Shown piece after piece: positions 16,195 through 24,624 of a DNA stretch of 32,929 nucleotides. The number at the start of each line of letters is the position of its first letter. Positions within the stretch are counted from its first letter, which is position 1. Source of the DNA: Ignavibacteria bacterium (GTDB lineage: Bacteria; Bacteroidota; Ignavibacteria; Tepidaquicellales; OLB5); assembly GCA_030835005.1 (NCBI GenBank), contig JAUQWT010000112.1, positions 1-32,929 on the forward strand, in the 5' to 3' direction. A program made the translations under genes and the position numbers. The notes below the pieces were generated by a model. The model searched no databases and was not told the origin of the DNA. It worked only from the letters and a program-made list of their open reading frames with translations.

Positions 16195-16916
16195 TATTGC
16201 CTGATTCTTCTGATTATTGTCAGCATTTCTCTCACTGCAGAATCAAGACCTGTAAAAACAGCTCTCGCTAAAATAGAGTGCCCGATACTCACTTCATCAA
16301 TATCGTATATATTCGCAATTGCAGTAATATTCTGGTAATTAAGTCCGTGCCCTGCATTAACACCTATTCCAAGTCCTTTGGCTATAGATGCAGTCTGCCT
16401 GATCTTTTCCAGCTCAGTTATGAGCTCAGCTGAATTGTGAAGCCTTGCATACTTTCCGGTATGAATTTCAATCATATCTGCTCCGTATTCTAATGCCAAA
16501 TCTACACTTTCCGGCGATGGCTCAATAAATAGGCTAATCTTGATGCCTGCTTCTTTAAGATGTTCGATCGCAGGCGTCAGCTTAAATTCAGCAGCAGCCA
16601 GATCAAGTCCGCCTTCAGTTGTCAACTCTTCTCTTTTTTCCGGAACAAGTGTGACCATATACGGTTTCAGACCACACGCAATCCTAACCATTTCATCAGT
16701 TGCTGCCATTTCAAGATCAAGTTTAGTCTTAACAGTTTCCATCAGGATCTTTACATCACGATCTATAATATGCCTTCTGTCTTCTCTCAAATGGCATACT
16801 ATTCCGTCTGCTCCCGCTAATTCACAAATACCCGCTGCCAAAACAGGATCAGGTTCAACTTCCCTTCTTGCCTGCCTTAAGGTAGCGATATGATCGATAT
16901 TTATGCAAAGTCTCAT
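16194..16916 (-). CDS. pdxJ: PdxJ, pyridoxine 5'-phosphate synthase
   Basis: Joins 1-deoxy-D-xylulose 5-phosphate and 3-amino-2-oxopropyl phosphate to make pyridoxine 5'-phosphate, the last ring-forming step of DXP-dependent vitamin B6 synthesis. The 240-residue product has the full PdxJ signature: NIDHIATLRQAR near the N-terminus, ADGIVCHLREDRRHI (about 36-50), a LEMAATDEM segment with a catalytic-type glutamate, LVPEKREELTTEGGLD, and the late GLGVNAGHGLNYQN and EVSIGHS motifs. Length is normal for the family. The start is ATG without a Shine-Dalgarno, 14 bases after the CPBP gene. PdxA and the other genes of the pathway are not in view. Confidence 0.96.
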   Translation of the reverse strand: MRLCINIDHIATLRQARREVEPDPVLAAGICELAGADGIVCHLREDRRHIIDRDVKILMETVKTKLDLEMAATDEMVRIACGLKPYMVTLVPEKREELTTEGGLDLAAAEFKLTPAIEHLKEAGIKISLFIEPSPESVDLALEYGADMIEIHTGKYARLHNSAELITELEKIRQTASIAKGLGIGVNAGHGLNYQNITAIANIYDIDEVSIGHSILARAVFTGLDSAVREMLTIIRRIRQ

Positions 16917-16930
16917 AGGTTTACACTATA

Positions 16931-17701
16931 TTAGTTTGTAAAAAGTTTTATGAATGAGTCAATTCCAATTCCGTAAGATTGCGACTTATATCTCAATACC
17001 GAGATCACATCTACAAATATCATTACAGACCAATGAACAAGAAAACAGTAAATAAACGAGTTGGCCCTCCAGGCCTGTATTCCAAGTATCAGCCCTGCAA
17101 AAATTGATGCAAATGTCTCAATGTCCGGTTTCCCCCTATGTAGAATAAAGAACGGCACCATCTGTATAAAAATTGCATAGTAGCCGAACTTTTGTTTCAG
17201 ACCAAACATCATGTAACCGCGCCAAAAAAACTCCCAAGCAAGCATGTATAGCCCGACAAATAGCTCATAATACAGCAATACACTGATATTTTCTCTTACA
17301 AATAGTCCGCCCTGCGGATAAGTTCTTGCAAAACTCTCTGATCCGGATGCCATCCACAGGAATGGAAGCATAACAATAATAAACAGCAAACTCGATTTTA
17401 GTCCGAACTTGTAATCACCAAGCCTGAAGCCATAATCCGAAGGCTTGCCTTTCAGTACAAGCGGTATCAATACCAGGGGCACTATAAGCATCAGGAAACT
17501 ATCAGCAGAAAACCAGTACAACGTTGAATAGAATTTGTCATCACTCGTGTCAAAAACCTTTCTGAAGAAGTTTGGAGAGGCATAATACATTGAAAGGAAT
17601 GTGATAACTGCAACAGAAATGAAAATAAAACTCTCCTTGAAACTTAGAGTCTTAATTGCATTAATCAAAGACCGCAATTCATTTTTCAATCCGCTAATCA
17701 A
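16931..17701 (-). CDS. CPBP-family (CAAX/Abi-like) intramembrane protein with altered first motif
   Basis: Multi-helix membrane protein of the CPBP (type II CAAX prenyl endopeptidase-like) family. The 256-residue product has about seven hydrophobic segments. Motif 1 reads WEFFWRG (156-162), so the usual EExxxR has a tryptophan in place of the first glutamate while E157 and R161 remain. Motif 2 FxxxH is present with F184 and H188, and a third histidine H223 lies in LVHWSV. Loss of the first glutamate could lower or change protease activity. Bacterial CPBP proteins are linked to immunity to self-made peptides or protein sorting, but no such partner is next to it. The start is TTG at 17701; a second TTG four codons in is possible. 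Confidence 0.8.
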   Translation of the reverse strand: MISGLKNELRSLINAIKTLSFKESFIFISVAVITFLSMYYASPNFFRKVFDTSDDKFYSTLYWFSADSFLMLIVPLVLIPLVLKGKPSDYGFRLGDYKFGLKSSLLFIIVMLPFLWMASGSESFARTYPQGGLFVRENISVLLYYELFVGLYMLAWEFFWRGYMMFGLKQKFGYYAIFIQMVPFFILHRGKPDIETFASIFAGLILGIQAWRANSFIYCFLVHWSVMIFVDVISVLRYKSQSYGIGIDSFIKLFTN

Positions 17702-17715
17702 GATTATTTTTTGGT

Positions 17716-18642
17716 TTATTGTGTCTTCTTTTTAATAACATACTGGATCAAATCCGGTTTAGACGCAATTACAATACAGCCTTCCGGGACATCAAATTTT
17801 GGAGATAGTGAACCCGTTGTATCAGATAGTATTTTTGCGAAATCTATTACTGCCTTTATCTTGGTATTATCAACCTTAGCCAGTTGATTTACACCGCCTT
17901 TCAAATGCACAGCAATAGTTTGGGGAATCAACAGTACATCTTTATCAGGCGGAATATCCGAGACACCGATCTCAACTCCGGTGAATTCCTTTTCGGCAGT
18001 TAACTCGATATTGACCATCAATCTGACTTCATTCTGTGATATCCAGAGCAAGTTTGACAAGCTATCGGAAACCGGAATATTCCTCATGATCTCAGCATTA
18101 ACTCCGTCAAAGAAGAATGATTTCGTATTCAATTGACTGATATTTTTCAGAAGATCAACTGCACCACCTATCTTTAAACTGTCCGGTGTTAGAACCGGTT
18201 TTCCCACTACCTGGTATCCTTCCATGCATTCTATTGAAACCCTTGGAACAAGCTTCACGTACTTTTCTTCATAGCTTTCAATATTCACAAACAATGTTTC
18301 TGGAAAAGCCGATACGATTACCATATTGTCAGTAAGGCCGAGATTACTTTCTAGATAATCTTTTGTCAATAAGATAAATCGATCCTTTTTCCTCGTGTTA
18401 ATGTCGTAATTGAACTGCAAATTCAATGAGGTGAAAAGTCGAAGAAGATTCCAGCCGCTCCCTCTGAACTTCACTTCAAGATTCAATGGAATATTGCCTG
18501 ATACAGCAAAAGGCTTATTAATGTTGATTTTTACAGGAATAGTTTTTTCTATCTCATAAGTCTGGTTTAAGTTAAGCGATAACCATAGAATTACGGATAA
18601 AACAAACGATGCAATTACAATATGATACCTGTATTTCAGCAA
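17716..18642 (-). CDS. YbbR-like domain protein (CdaR-like)
   Basis: Membrane-anchored protein with extracytoplasmic YbbR repeats. The 308-residue product has one N-terminal membrane helix (about 8-26), then strands typical of YbbR domains: KTIPVKI, LEVKFRGSG, FVNIESY and KYVKLVPRV. The second region has VSIECMEGYQVVGKPVLTPDSLKIGG, with the Y-x-V-x-G-x-P-x-x-x-P-x-x-V/L-x-I-x-G pattern of the family. In Firmicutes the YbbR protein CdaR regulates the diadenylate cyclase CdaA and is encoded beside it; here no cyclase gene is adjacent, at least within the window. It is the first gene of the seven-gene leftward run. The start is TTG at 18642 without a Shine-Dalgarno. Confidence 0.78.
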   Translation of the reverse strand: MLKYRYHIVIASFVLSVILWLSLNLNQTYEIEKTIPVKININKPFAVSGNIPLNLEVKFRGSGWNLLRLFTSLNLQFNYDINTRKKDRFILLTKDYLESNLGLTDNMVIVSAFPETLFVNIESYEEKYVKLVPRVSIECMEGYQVVGKPVLTPDSLKIGGAVDLLKNISQLNTKSFFFDGVNAEIMRNIPVSDSLSNLLWISQNEVRLMVNIELTAEKEFTGVEIGVSDIPPDKDVLLIPQTIAVHLKGGVNQLAKVDNTKIKAVIDFAKILSDTTGSLSPKFDVPEGCIVIASKPDLIQYVIKKKTQ

Positions 18643-18712
18643 AATTCAAACTAAATAGTTAATTTCAAATATCTTAAATAATTTGCTTTGTTTAAATCCT
18701 AAATAAAATCAT

Positions 18713-18737
18713 AAAAAAAGCCGGCTTCAGGCCGGCT
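18713..18737 (-). terminator. Intrinsic terminator after the GWxTD gene
   Basis: On the minus strand a perfect 7-bp stem AGCCGGC/GCCGGCT with a 5-base loop (18719-18737) is followed by a run of T (A run at 18713-18719 on the plus strand). It lies 20 bases after the GWxTD stop and upstream of the YbbR gene, separating surface genes from the pdxJ-lptB operon. Confidence 0.87.
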
Positions 18738-18756
18738 CAATAACGATTAACTATCC

Positions 18757-20118
18757 TCAGCGCAGCTTTAGTTTCTCTTGCCAGTCTTCATCGCGTACTT
18801 CATTCTGTGCTGTAGAGTGAATAAGCTGATAATCTCCATATCCAGCACTCATATCAATAAATACGAATATTGCACCGCCCTGAAGCTTATTGTAAGTCCA
18901 AATCTCATATGCTCTGGTTGATCCTTCATATGGAAATCTTTCGATTTCATCATATTTCCCGAAAATTGCATAAACTCTTCCTCTATCTGACTTCCATCCT
19001 TCACGGAAATCACTTCTGAAATTCTTTTTTGCATATTCGATCCTTGAAAAATATTCTTTCTTGGTTAAGATCGAGCTTATTAGTTTCCAGTATTTGAACA
19101 TGAACATTCTTTTTTCGTCAACACTCTTTAACTGTTCATATTGGTCTTTCTGAACATCAGTCATAATATAGATCGCTCTGTCGAATTCACTATCAACATC
19201 TTTTTCTGTCATCTTCGGGTATTCGCTTAATAAGTATTCATTTTCCAGGTCAGTCAGGTTAACATTACTTACGTTAGAATCACTGCTGTAAATATAGAAA
19301 TATTTATAAGCTCTTATTCTTTCCTCCTTCTTTTCGTCAAAAAGCTTCACAAGCAGTAAGTAACGGTTAGAAGGCAGCCCGCCAATATCAATCGAGCCAA
19401 ATTCCACTTTCGAATCAGCCTGTACAGGATACTCTTTATCTGCAGATTTAATATCTGATCCATCCTGGTTAGCAATAGAAACTGCTACTGAATACTTGCT
19501 GCCAAGATCTGAAGTATTTATATTATATATTTCGAGATAATAATATAATTTACTCAGGTTATTGCCGAATAATGAAGACGGATTGGGAGTTACTTCCAGT
19601 GTGTTCTTATAAAATATATTGTCAGCATCATTTGATTTAACAATATTCGTGCCAAGCTGTATAGTACTGAGGTTTAACTGATTGGTTGAAAAATCTTTCA
19701 GTACAATATCTTCTTCAAAATCAGCAAACTTAGAAGAATCTCCAAAATCCGATGCTCTTATCTTGACAGAATAGGTACCTGAATCGAGTAGCACATTTAT
19801 CTGGCCGGTCAGTTTGAAACCTTTGCTGCTCTGAGTTGTATCTTTAAGTACGAAAGGAACCTTAAAATCTTTAGCAACAACAGTTTTTTGCAGATTTTTG
19901 TTAAAAATTGTCATTGAAATCTTGCCATTTGCTTCATATCCTTCATTCGATTTAACAAAGATCAGGTTATCAGGATGAAAAGAGTAATAAAACTCAACAA
20001 AGTTTTTGCTTGATTCATCTTTAAAAATTGAATAATCAAAATCGAAGTTAAAATCATCGCCTGATAAAGCAATTGATTGAAACAACACGAGGACTAATAA
20101 TATTCGGATAATTTTCAT
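18757..20118 (-). CDS. GWxTD-domain protein, exported
   Basis: The 453-residue product starts with a signal peptide (KIIRILLVLVLFQSIALSG, about 2-20), so it is exported. The C-terminal region matches the GWxTD domain of Bacteroidota and related phyla: a DRAIYIMT helix, YFSRIEYAKKNF, then GWKSDRGRVYAIFG at about 374-387, with Ser where the motif name has Thr, and YEIWTYN with the terminal beta segment. The domain's function is not known. The N-terminal 300 residues are beta-rich with no recognisable domain. No cysteine follows the signal sequence, so it is not an obvious lipoprotein. It follows the PorV-family gene after 92 bases that contain a strong terminator, and ends at another terminator, so it may be transcribed alone. 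Confidence 0.83.
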   Translation of the reverse strand: MKIIRILLVLVLFQSIALSGDDFNFDFDYSIFKDESSKNFVEFYYSFHPDNLIFVKSNEGYEANGKISMTIFNKNLQKTVVAKDFKVPFVLKDTTQSSKGFKLTGQINVLLDSGTYSVKIRASDFGDSSKFADFEEDIVLKDFSTNQLNLSTIQLGTNIVKSNDADNIFYKNTLEVTPNPSSLFGNNLSKLYYYLEIYNINTSDLGSKYSVAVSIANQDGSDIKSADKEYPVQADSKVEFGSIDIGGLPSNRYLLLVKLFDEKKEERIRAYKYFYIYSSDSNVSNVNLTDLENEYLLSEYPKMTEKDVDSEFDRAIYIMTDVQKDQYEQLKSVDEKRMFMFKYWKLISSILTKKEYFSRIEYAKKNFRSDFREGWKSDRGRVYAIFGKYDEIERFPYEGSTRAYEIWTYNKLQGGAIFVFIDMSAGYGDYQLIHSTAQNEVRDEDWQEKLKLR

Positions 20119-20149
20119 AAGATAAAAATATTAAAAGTGGGTTAAAAAG

Positions 20150-20181
20150 AAAATGCCATTTACAGTTGTAAATGGCATTTT
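20150..20181 (-). terminator. Strong hairpin terminator after the PorV-family gene
   Basis: A perfect 15-bp inverted repeat, AAAATGCCATTTACA and its complement, is separated by only two bases (20150-20181). On the minus strand it ends in TTTTCTTTTT, giving a terminator 30 bases after the stop at 20211. The plus strand also ends in TTTT, so the element could work in both directions. Confidence 0.83.
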
Positions 20182-20210
20182 CAAATAAAGTTTTCAACTA
20201 GCTATGCATT

Positions 20211-21272
20211 TTAGAATCCGATAGTCAAAGAGAACCACTGGTTTGCATTAAACCGTTGGGTAACTCTGTAAGCATAATCAAGCCCTAATTTTAAATTCCC
20301 AAAAGGATACTGAAGCCCTACACCAAAAGAAGGTCCGAACAGATTCTGATCTTTCTTGACCAGTCCGTCTTCAGCCTTATAATCAGGTGTAAAAGCATAT
20401 GCACCTCTTAAGAAGACATAGTTGTTATAGTTGTATTCCAGTCCAACTCTGTATTCATCGCTTGAAAAGTTATTGTTCTGGAAAGTAGTTGATAACTGGA
20501 CGTTATTCTTTTTGCCAATTGGAAGATCGTAAGATATACCGATTTCCAGTGTTGTCGGCAAAGAGAAGTCCTGTAAAGTTATCCTTCTTGGTTCAGTAGC
20601 AGTTCCAACGCTTCCGGCAGGAGAATAATTCTGCTCCAGCGCAATACCATCAAACCTCATAGATGGACCGAAGTTCTTCAAAGCAACGCCGAATTTGAGT
20701 CCGGATTTACCTGCAAGGTACTGCAAACCGAAATCAAATGCATAACCGGTAGCAGAAACAGTGGAGATCTGTTCATAAATGATCTTTACAGTTGTCCCGA
20801 AAAGAATCTTATCAGACATCTTTCTTGAGTAAGAAAGCGAAGTAGTCAAATAAGTTGGAGACCATGTTTCTCCCGTACCATCAGGACTCTCCAAAGTGGT
20901 AACCAGCTCATCACCAAAACTAAGTGTCTTCAAGCTGGCACCAATAACTCCCAGGTTGCCCAGATTAACGGCACCTGCAACATAGTTTACATCAATATCA
21001 GCAATATATTTCATATGTGATGCAAGTACTTCAGTCTGATTGGTCATCATTGATAACCCCGCAGGATTCCAGTACATTGCATCTACTCCGGTAATAGATG
21101 ATATCATTGAACCACTGAGTGAAGTTCCTTTAGAGCCTACAGGTATCAGTAATTCCGGAGCTGCAGATGTACCATATTTACTGCGGTCACCTGCGAAGCC
21201 TATGCTGCCTGCAATCAATAAAGCTATCATTGCAATTTTAGCAGTTTGAATTATTTTATAATATGATTTCAT
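20211..21272 (-). CDS. PorV/PorQ-family outer-membrane beta-barrel protein
   Basis: Outer-membrane protein of the PorV/PorQ (FadL-like) family; PorV itself shuttles cargo of the type IX secretion system. The 353-residue product has a signal peptide (IAMIALLIAGSIGFAG), then the family hallmark region LLIPVGSKGTSLSGSMISSITGVDAMYWNPAGLSMM, in which a conserved alpha-helical start is followed by WNPAG. The remainder is alternating beta strands ending in FSLTIGF. I chose ATG 21272 over the longer start at 21314 because AAAGGAG lies six bases upstream (21279-21285) and the signal peptide then sits at the N-terminus. It follows the 1099-residue secreted protein after 31 bases. It may serve that protein specifically rather than being the general PorV; this is inference. 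Confidence 0.84.
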   Translation of the reverse strand: MKSYYKIIQTAKIAMIALLIAGSIGFAGDRSKYGTSAAPELLIPVGSKGTSLSGSMISSITGVDAMYWNPAGLSMMTNQTEVLASHMKYIADIDVNYVAGAVNLGNLGVIGASLKTLSFGDELVTTLESPDGTGETWSPTYLTTSLSYSRKMSDKILFGTTVKIIYEQISTVSATGYAFDFGLQYLAGKSGLKFGVALKNFGPSMRFDGIALEQNYSPAGSVGTATEPRRITLQDFSLPTTLEIGISYDLPIGKKNNVQLSTTFQNNNFSSDEYRVGLEYNYNNYVFLRGAYAFTPDYKAEDGLVKKDQNLFGPSFGVGLQYPFGNLKLGLDYAYRVTQRFNANQWFSLTIGF

Positions 21273-21278
21273 TTTGTG

Positions 21279-21285
21279 CTCCTTT
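21279..21285 (-). promoter_or_regulatory. Shine-Dalgarno AAAGGAG of the PorV-family gene
   Basis: AAAGGAG on the minus strand, six bases ahead of ATG 21272. It decides this start over an in-frame ATG 42 bases upstream at 21314. Confidence 0.75.
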
Positions 21286-21303
21286 AGTTTTTCAAAAAAG
21301 TGT

Positions 21304-24300
21304 TTAGAACGCATCTAGTCTTTCCTCCGGAGTAAATATCGCAAGCTTAATTGTTTTTGTACCAATACCGGGTGCATCAATGAAAGCAATATATATACCA
21401 CTTGCAATCGGTATTCTATCTGTATTCAGAAGGTCCCAATTAATTGATGTGTTATTATCATTCTTTTGGATCATTCTGATTAGATTACCATTTAACGAAT
21501 AAAGATAAATGGTAGCCTGTTTTGGCATATTCATGAATTTAACAAACCTGTCAAACGAGCTTGTTTCCTGAGCATGACCGCCATAATACGGATTTGGCAC
21601 AACCCTCACTTTTTCTAATTCGCCTCTTTCATTTGCTAAAGCAACACTTCCTAAAGTTGGAGCTACTGTTGAAACTTCCGTAACTGTTACTGTACCGGGG
21701 CTCTGTTGATATTTGAGCTGTGTATACGGAATAACAGTCATCACATCGCCATTCTGGTATGCAGGGTTTCCGCCGTTTAACAACCTTGGCCACCATACAT
21801 ACAATACGTCCATCTGCCCAAACTGCGTTGCAAAGTTTATATTCTTTGTAGTATAGAATGTGCTCTGGACATCTGAATAGTTGGAGTACATAATGTATAT
21901 CATTTCCAACCCGCCATCAGGCTGTGCTTTGGGGTTCCAGGTTCCGCTGGAGTCTCCATCAAAGAATGCCACATTAACCTGTCTTGGCGTAGTGGTGTTA
22001 GTATCCAAAGGATCGTCGATTTCCACTTTAAACGGAACGTCAACATAATCACGGAACGGAGAGTTATTAACTGCACCCATATACCTGTATGCTTTCTGTG
22101 TCTGTCCAAAGGTTATCTTAACCCTTTTTAATGAATAAGTTTTAATGAATGTTGTATCTATTCTGCTTTTAAAGTTATTCTTGAAATTACGAATAGTCGG
22201 CCATGAAAGCCCCATCGATACACTCTGCATTGGTTTGTAATTACCAGTAGGATAATTCACAAAAGAGAGAGTATCAACACCGGCAAAGTTTATGTTACTG
22301 TTGCTGTAAGTCCAGCCTTTGCCGGAAGTTTGAGCACCAACTCCAGGGTCTCTTATGACACCCATATTGTACCTGTTTATAGTATCGGCTTTGAATAATA
22401 TTCCATCAATTACGTATGCATTATTATCAAGAATAGATTTGTTTCTGGATCCCCAGACCAAAGTATCAACCTGAGTATTGTTAATGATCCTAACAATGTT
22501 AAAAGTAGTATCAGGATTGAATACCTGCTGATACCTTGCAGAAATTACTCTCTTCGGATCCAAAACAATTGGTACAAAGCCTCTATCAATCCTGTTGGTT
22601 ACTAAAGTATCACCGAAGTTATTAATGAAGTTAGAACCTAATGTAGGGTAATTCGGAATAACTTCAAAAACCTGAGATCCAATGGGATTCTTGAGTACTT
22701 TGTATGGCGGTAAAGCATGCCTGTTCACACCGTATGCAACAACTGCAAATTTATAGGTAGTACCATTAATAAAAAAGTTGTTTACGCCAGGTGGGAATGC
22801 ATTTTGTGTTAAACTAATATGCCTAGAAATTCCTGAATTTGTGCCTAATGCAGTTGGCTTATATTCCCACACATTTGAGCCATTTGGCTGGAGTGTTTCA
22901 ACAGAATCCATAACAGTTGTTATGCTGTCAACTAAATCATATATGGCAAGCAATCTTCTGTCTTCAGGATTATCTCCGCCTGTTCCCGGTTTGATCTGAT
23001 AAATCTCGTAACCCTGGAACTTCCATGAACCTGTCAAATCGATCTTATCAAATTCATCGTATGCTTCAGAAATACTCGACCAATATAATGTAACCGCACC
23101 ATTTCCATCCGCAACTGCATTAACCTGTGGTGGCGGAGGAAGAGGTATTGAACGGAAATTCAGGTCATAAATTCTCTGAACTCTATCAGCATTATTCAAT
23201 AACACGCAAACACTCTGGAAGTTATCACTGCCGATACCAACAAAGCATCCTATAACTACTGTTTGTGTATCATTGGAATGCATTGTGAATGGTCCGCTGT
23301 TCTGCAGGAATCTTCCGTCATGTGATGCACTATCAAACCAGCCGGTTCTTGTACATGCGTTTCCGGGATACATAAAAAGTGTTGGCTGTCCTGAAGTTGG
23401 ATTAATTCTTGGTCTTCCGCAGCCATCCAAGCCTTTCATTAGATTATAACCGGCACTGTATTCATCCGGGTCATTATTACACGGATCTGGTGCCGAGTTG
23501 ATGAAATAATTGAAGCCTGTTAGCCCTAACTTAATATATCCAACCAATGTATCATATGGAAGGAAGGCAGAATCTGAAGGATTGCCTGTTTGTAATATCG
23601 GACTCTGCAAATACCTGTAACCAATGGCTGGCGGCGGAGTTCCGTAATTACAATCGTTGTTATCTGCATTATATACAAAAGCTACGTTCTTATTAGTATC
23701 ACAACCCACTGCATCGTCACCGGCTCCGCAGGAACCGTTTCCAACATCTGCGTCATCAAACACTGAAATGTAAGTACTATCCCACTGATCATTGCTTCTG
23801 TTAATAACATGCCACTTAACAAAATACATATCTGTTAAGCCGGGAGAGTTAAACTGAAACGCCAATTGCTGAACTTCAACACCCATAGGAGGTGTCCCTC
23901 CGGGTAATGAGATCTGGGCTTGGTGTGTATTGTTTGTACAATTTGTATAATCCTGATATATCATGAACGATATTTCATCAGGCCTTGCCTCACTGTTGCC
24001 GATTCCTGGCCTGTCTCCATCAAAAGACGGCTGATAACCGGGGATTCCGTTAACTTCAACATAGGGCGCACCAAGATCTACAGGCCATGTGGACCACGCA
24101 TCATAAGTAAATGTGTAGTTTCTTCCGCCTGCCAATTTGGTTTTAGTTCCACCTTCGGATAATGTCGGGTCAGTCAGCTGAACGTAATAAATCCTGAAAC
24201 GCGGATCATTGCATACTGATTGAGGTGTAACTTGTCCCAACACGGGAATATTGCCCGGAGTGAAATGCGATGCATAGGCAGCAACAGCTGTTTTAATCGC

Positions 24301-24603
24301 ACCATTGATCTTAGCGCCGACCCATATTCCGGAAGTATAATTTATTGTTTTTCTGTTTGGTGAACTAACCGGCCATATCATACCTGCATCAGAAGTCGGG
24401 AAAGTGATAAAGTCATAGTTAAATATTCCGTCAGATCTGAATGTAGTATTAATATTATTTCCCTGCATAAATAACTGTTGAATACTTGCATCGGTAGTTA
24501 TCACAGGGAGATTCTTAGGCTTGTCTGCAAACGAATTACTTCCAATGAGCAGAAATGCTAATATCAGAAGAAGTATTTTATTATTTTTAACGTATTTATT
24601 CAT
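21304..24603 (-). CDS. Large secreted protein with variant sorting-type C-terminal domain, function unknown
   Basis: The 1099-residue product begins with a signal peptide (ILLLILAFLLIGSNSFA). I recognise no enzymatic domain. The N-terminal half has tryptophan-, aspartate- and asparagine-rich surface-protein composition with several cysteines (for example SCGAGDDAVGCDTN). A fibronectin-like segment near 500-640 starts VNAVADGNGAVTLYWSS. The end has VRVVPNPYYG, ATIYLYSLNGNLIRMI, then ASGIYIAFIDAPGIGTKTIKLAIF, which follows the strand order of T9SS sorting domains but has a TPEERLDAF tail instead of KKMIL(V/I)K. It lies 21 bases after the TonB-dependent receptor and 31 bases before the PorV-family gene, so the three likely form one operon. 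Surface display is inferred; function is unknown. Confidence 0.78.
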   Translation of the reverse strand: MNKYVKNNKILLLILAFLLIGSNSFADKPKNLPVITTDASIQQLFMQGNNINTTFRSDGIFNYDFITFPTSDAGMIWPVSSPNRKTINYTSGIWVGAKINGAIKTAVAAYASHFTPGNIPVLGQVTPQSVCNDPRFRIYYVQLTDPTLSEGGTKTKLAGGRNYTFTYDAWSTWPVDLGAPYVEVNGIPGYQPSFDGDRPGIGNSEARPDEISFMIYQDYTNCTNNTHQAQISLPGGTPPMGVEVQQLAFQFNSPGLTDMYFVKWHVINRSNDQWDSTYISVFDDADVGNGSCGAGDDAVGCDTNKNVAFVYNADNNDCNYGTPPPAIGYRYLQSPILQTGNPSDSAFLPYDTLVGYIKLGLTGFNYFINSAPDPCNNDPDEYSAGYNLMKGLDGCGRPRINPTSGQPTLFMYPGNACTRTGWFDSASHDGRFLQNSGPFTMHSNDTQTVVIGCFVGIGSDNFQSVCVLLNNADRVQRIYDLNFRSIPLPPPPQVNAVADGNGAVTLYWSSISEAYDEFDKIDLTGSWKFQGYEIYQIKPGTGGDNPEDRRLLAIYDLVDSITTVMDSVETLQPNGSNVWEYKPTALGTNSGISRHISLTQNAFPPGVNNFFINGTTYKFAVVAYGVNRHALPPYKVLKNPIGSQVFEVIPNYPTLGSNFINNFGDTLVTNRIDRGFVPIVLDPKRVISARYQQVFNPDTTFNIVRIINNTQVDTLVWGSRNKSILDNNAYVIDGILFKADTINRYNMGVIRDPGVGAQTSGKGWTYSNSNINFAGVDTLSFVNYPTGNYKPMQSVSMGLSWPTIRNFKNNFKSRIDTTFIKTYSLKRVKITFGQTQKAYRYMGAVNNSPFRDYVDVPFKVEIDDPLDTNTTTPRQVNVAFFDGDSSGTWNPKAQPDGGLEMIYIMYSNYSDVQSTFYTTKNINFATQFGQMDVLYVWWPRLLNGGNPAYQNGDVMTVIPYTQLKYQQSPGTVTVTEVSTVAPTLGSVALANERGELEKVRVVPNPYYGGHAQETSSFDRFVKFMNMPKQATIYLYSLNGNLIRMIQKNDNNTSINWDLLNTDRIPIASGIYIAFIDAPGIGTKTIKLAIFTPEERLDAF

Positions 24604-24624
24604 AGTCTAATTATTTTCCAGATT

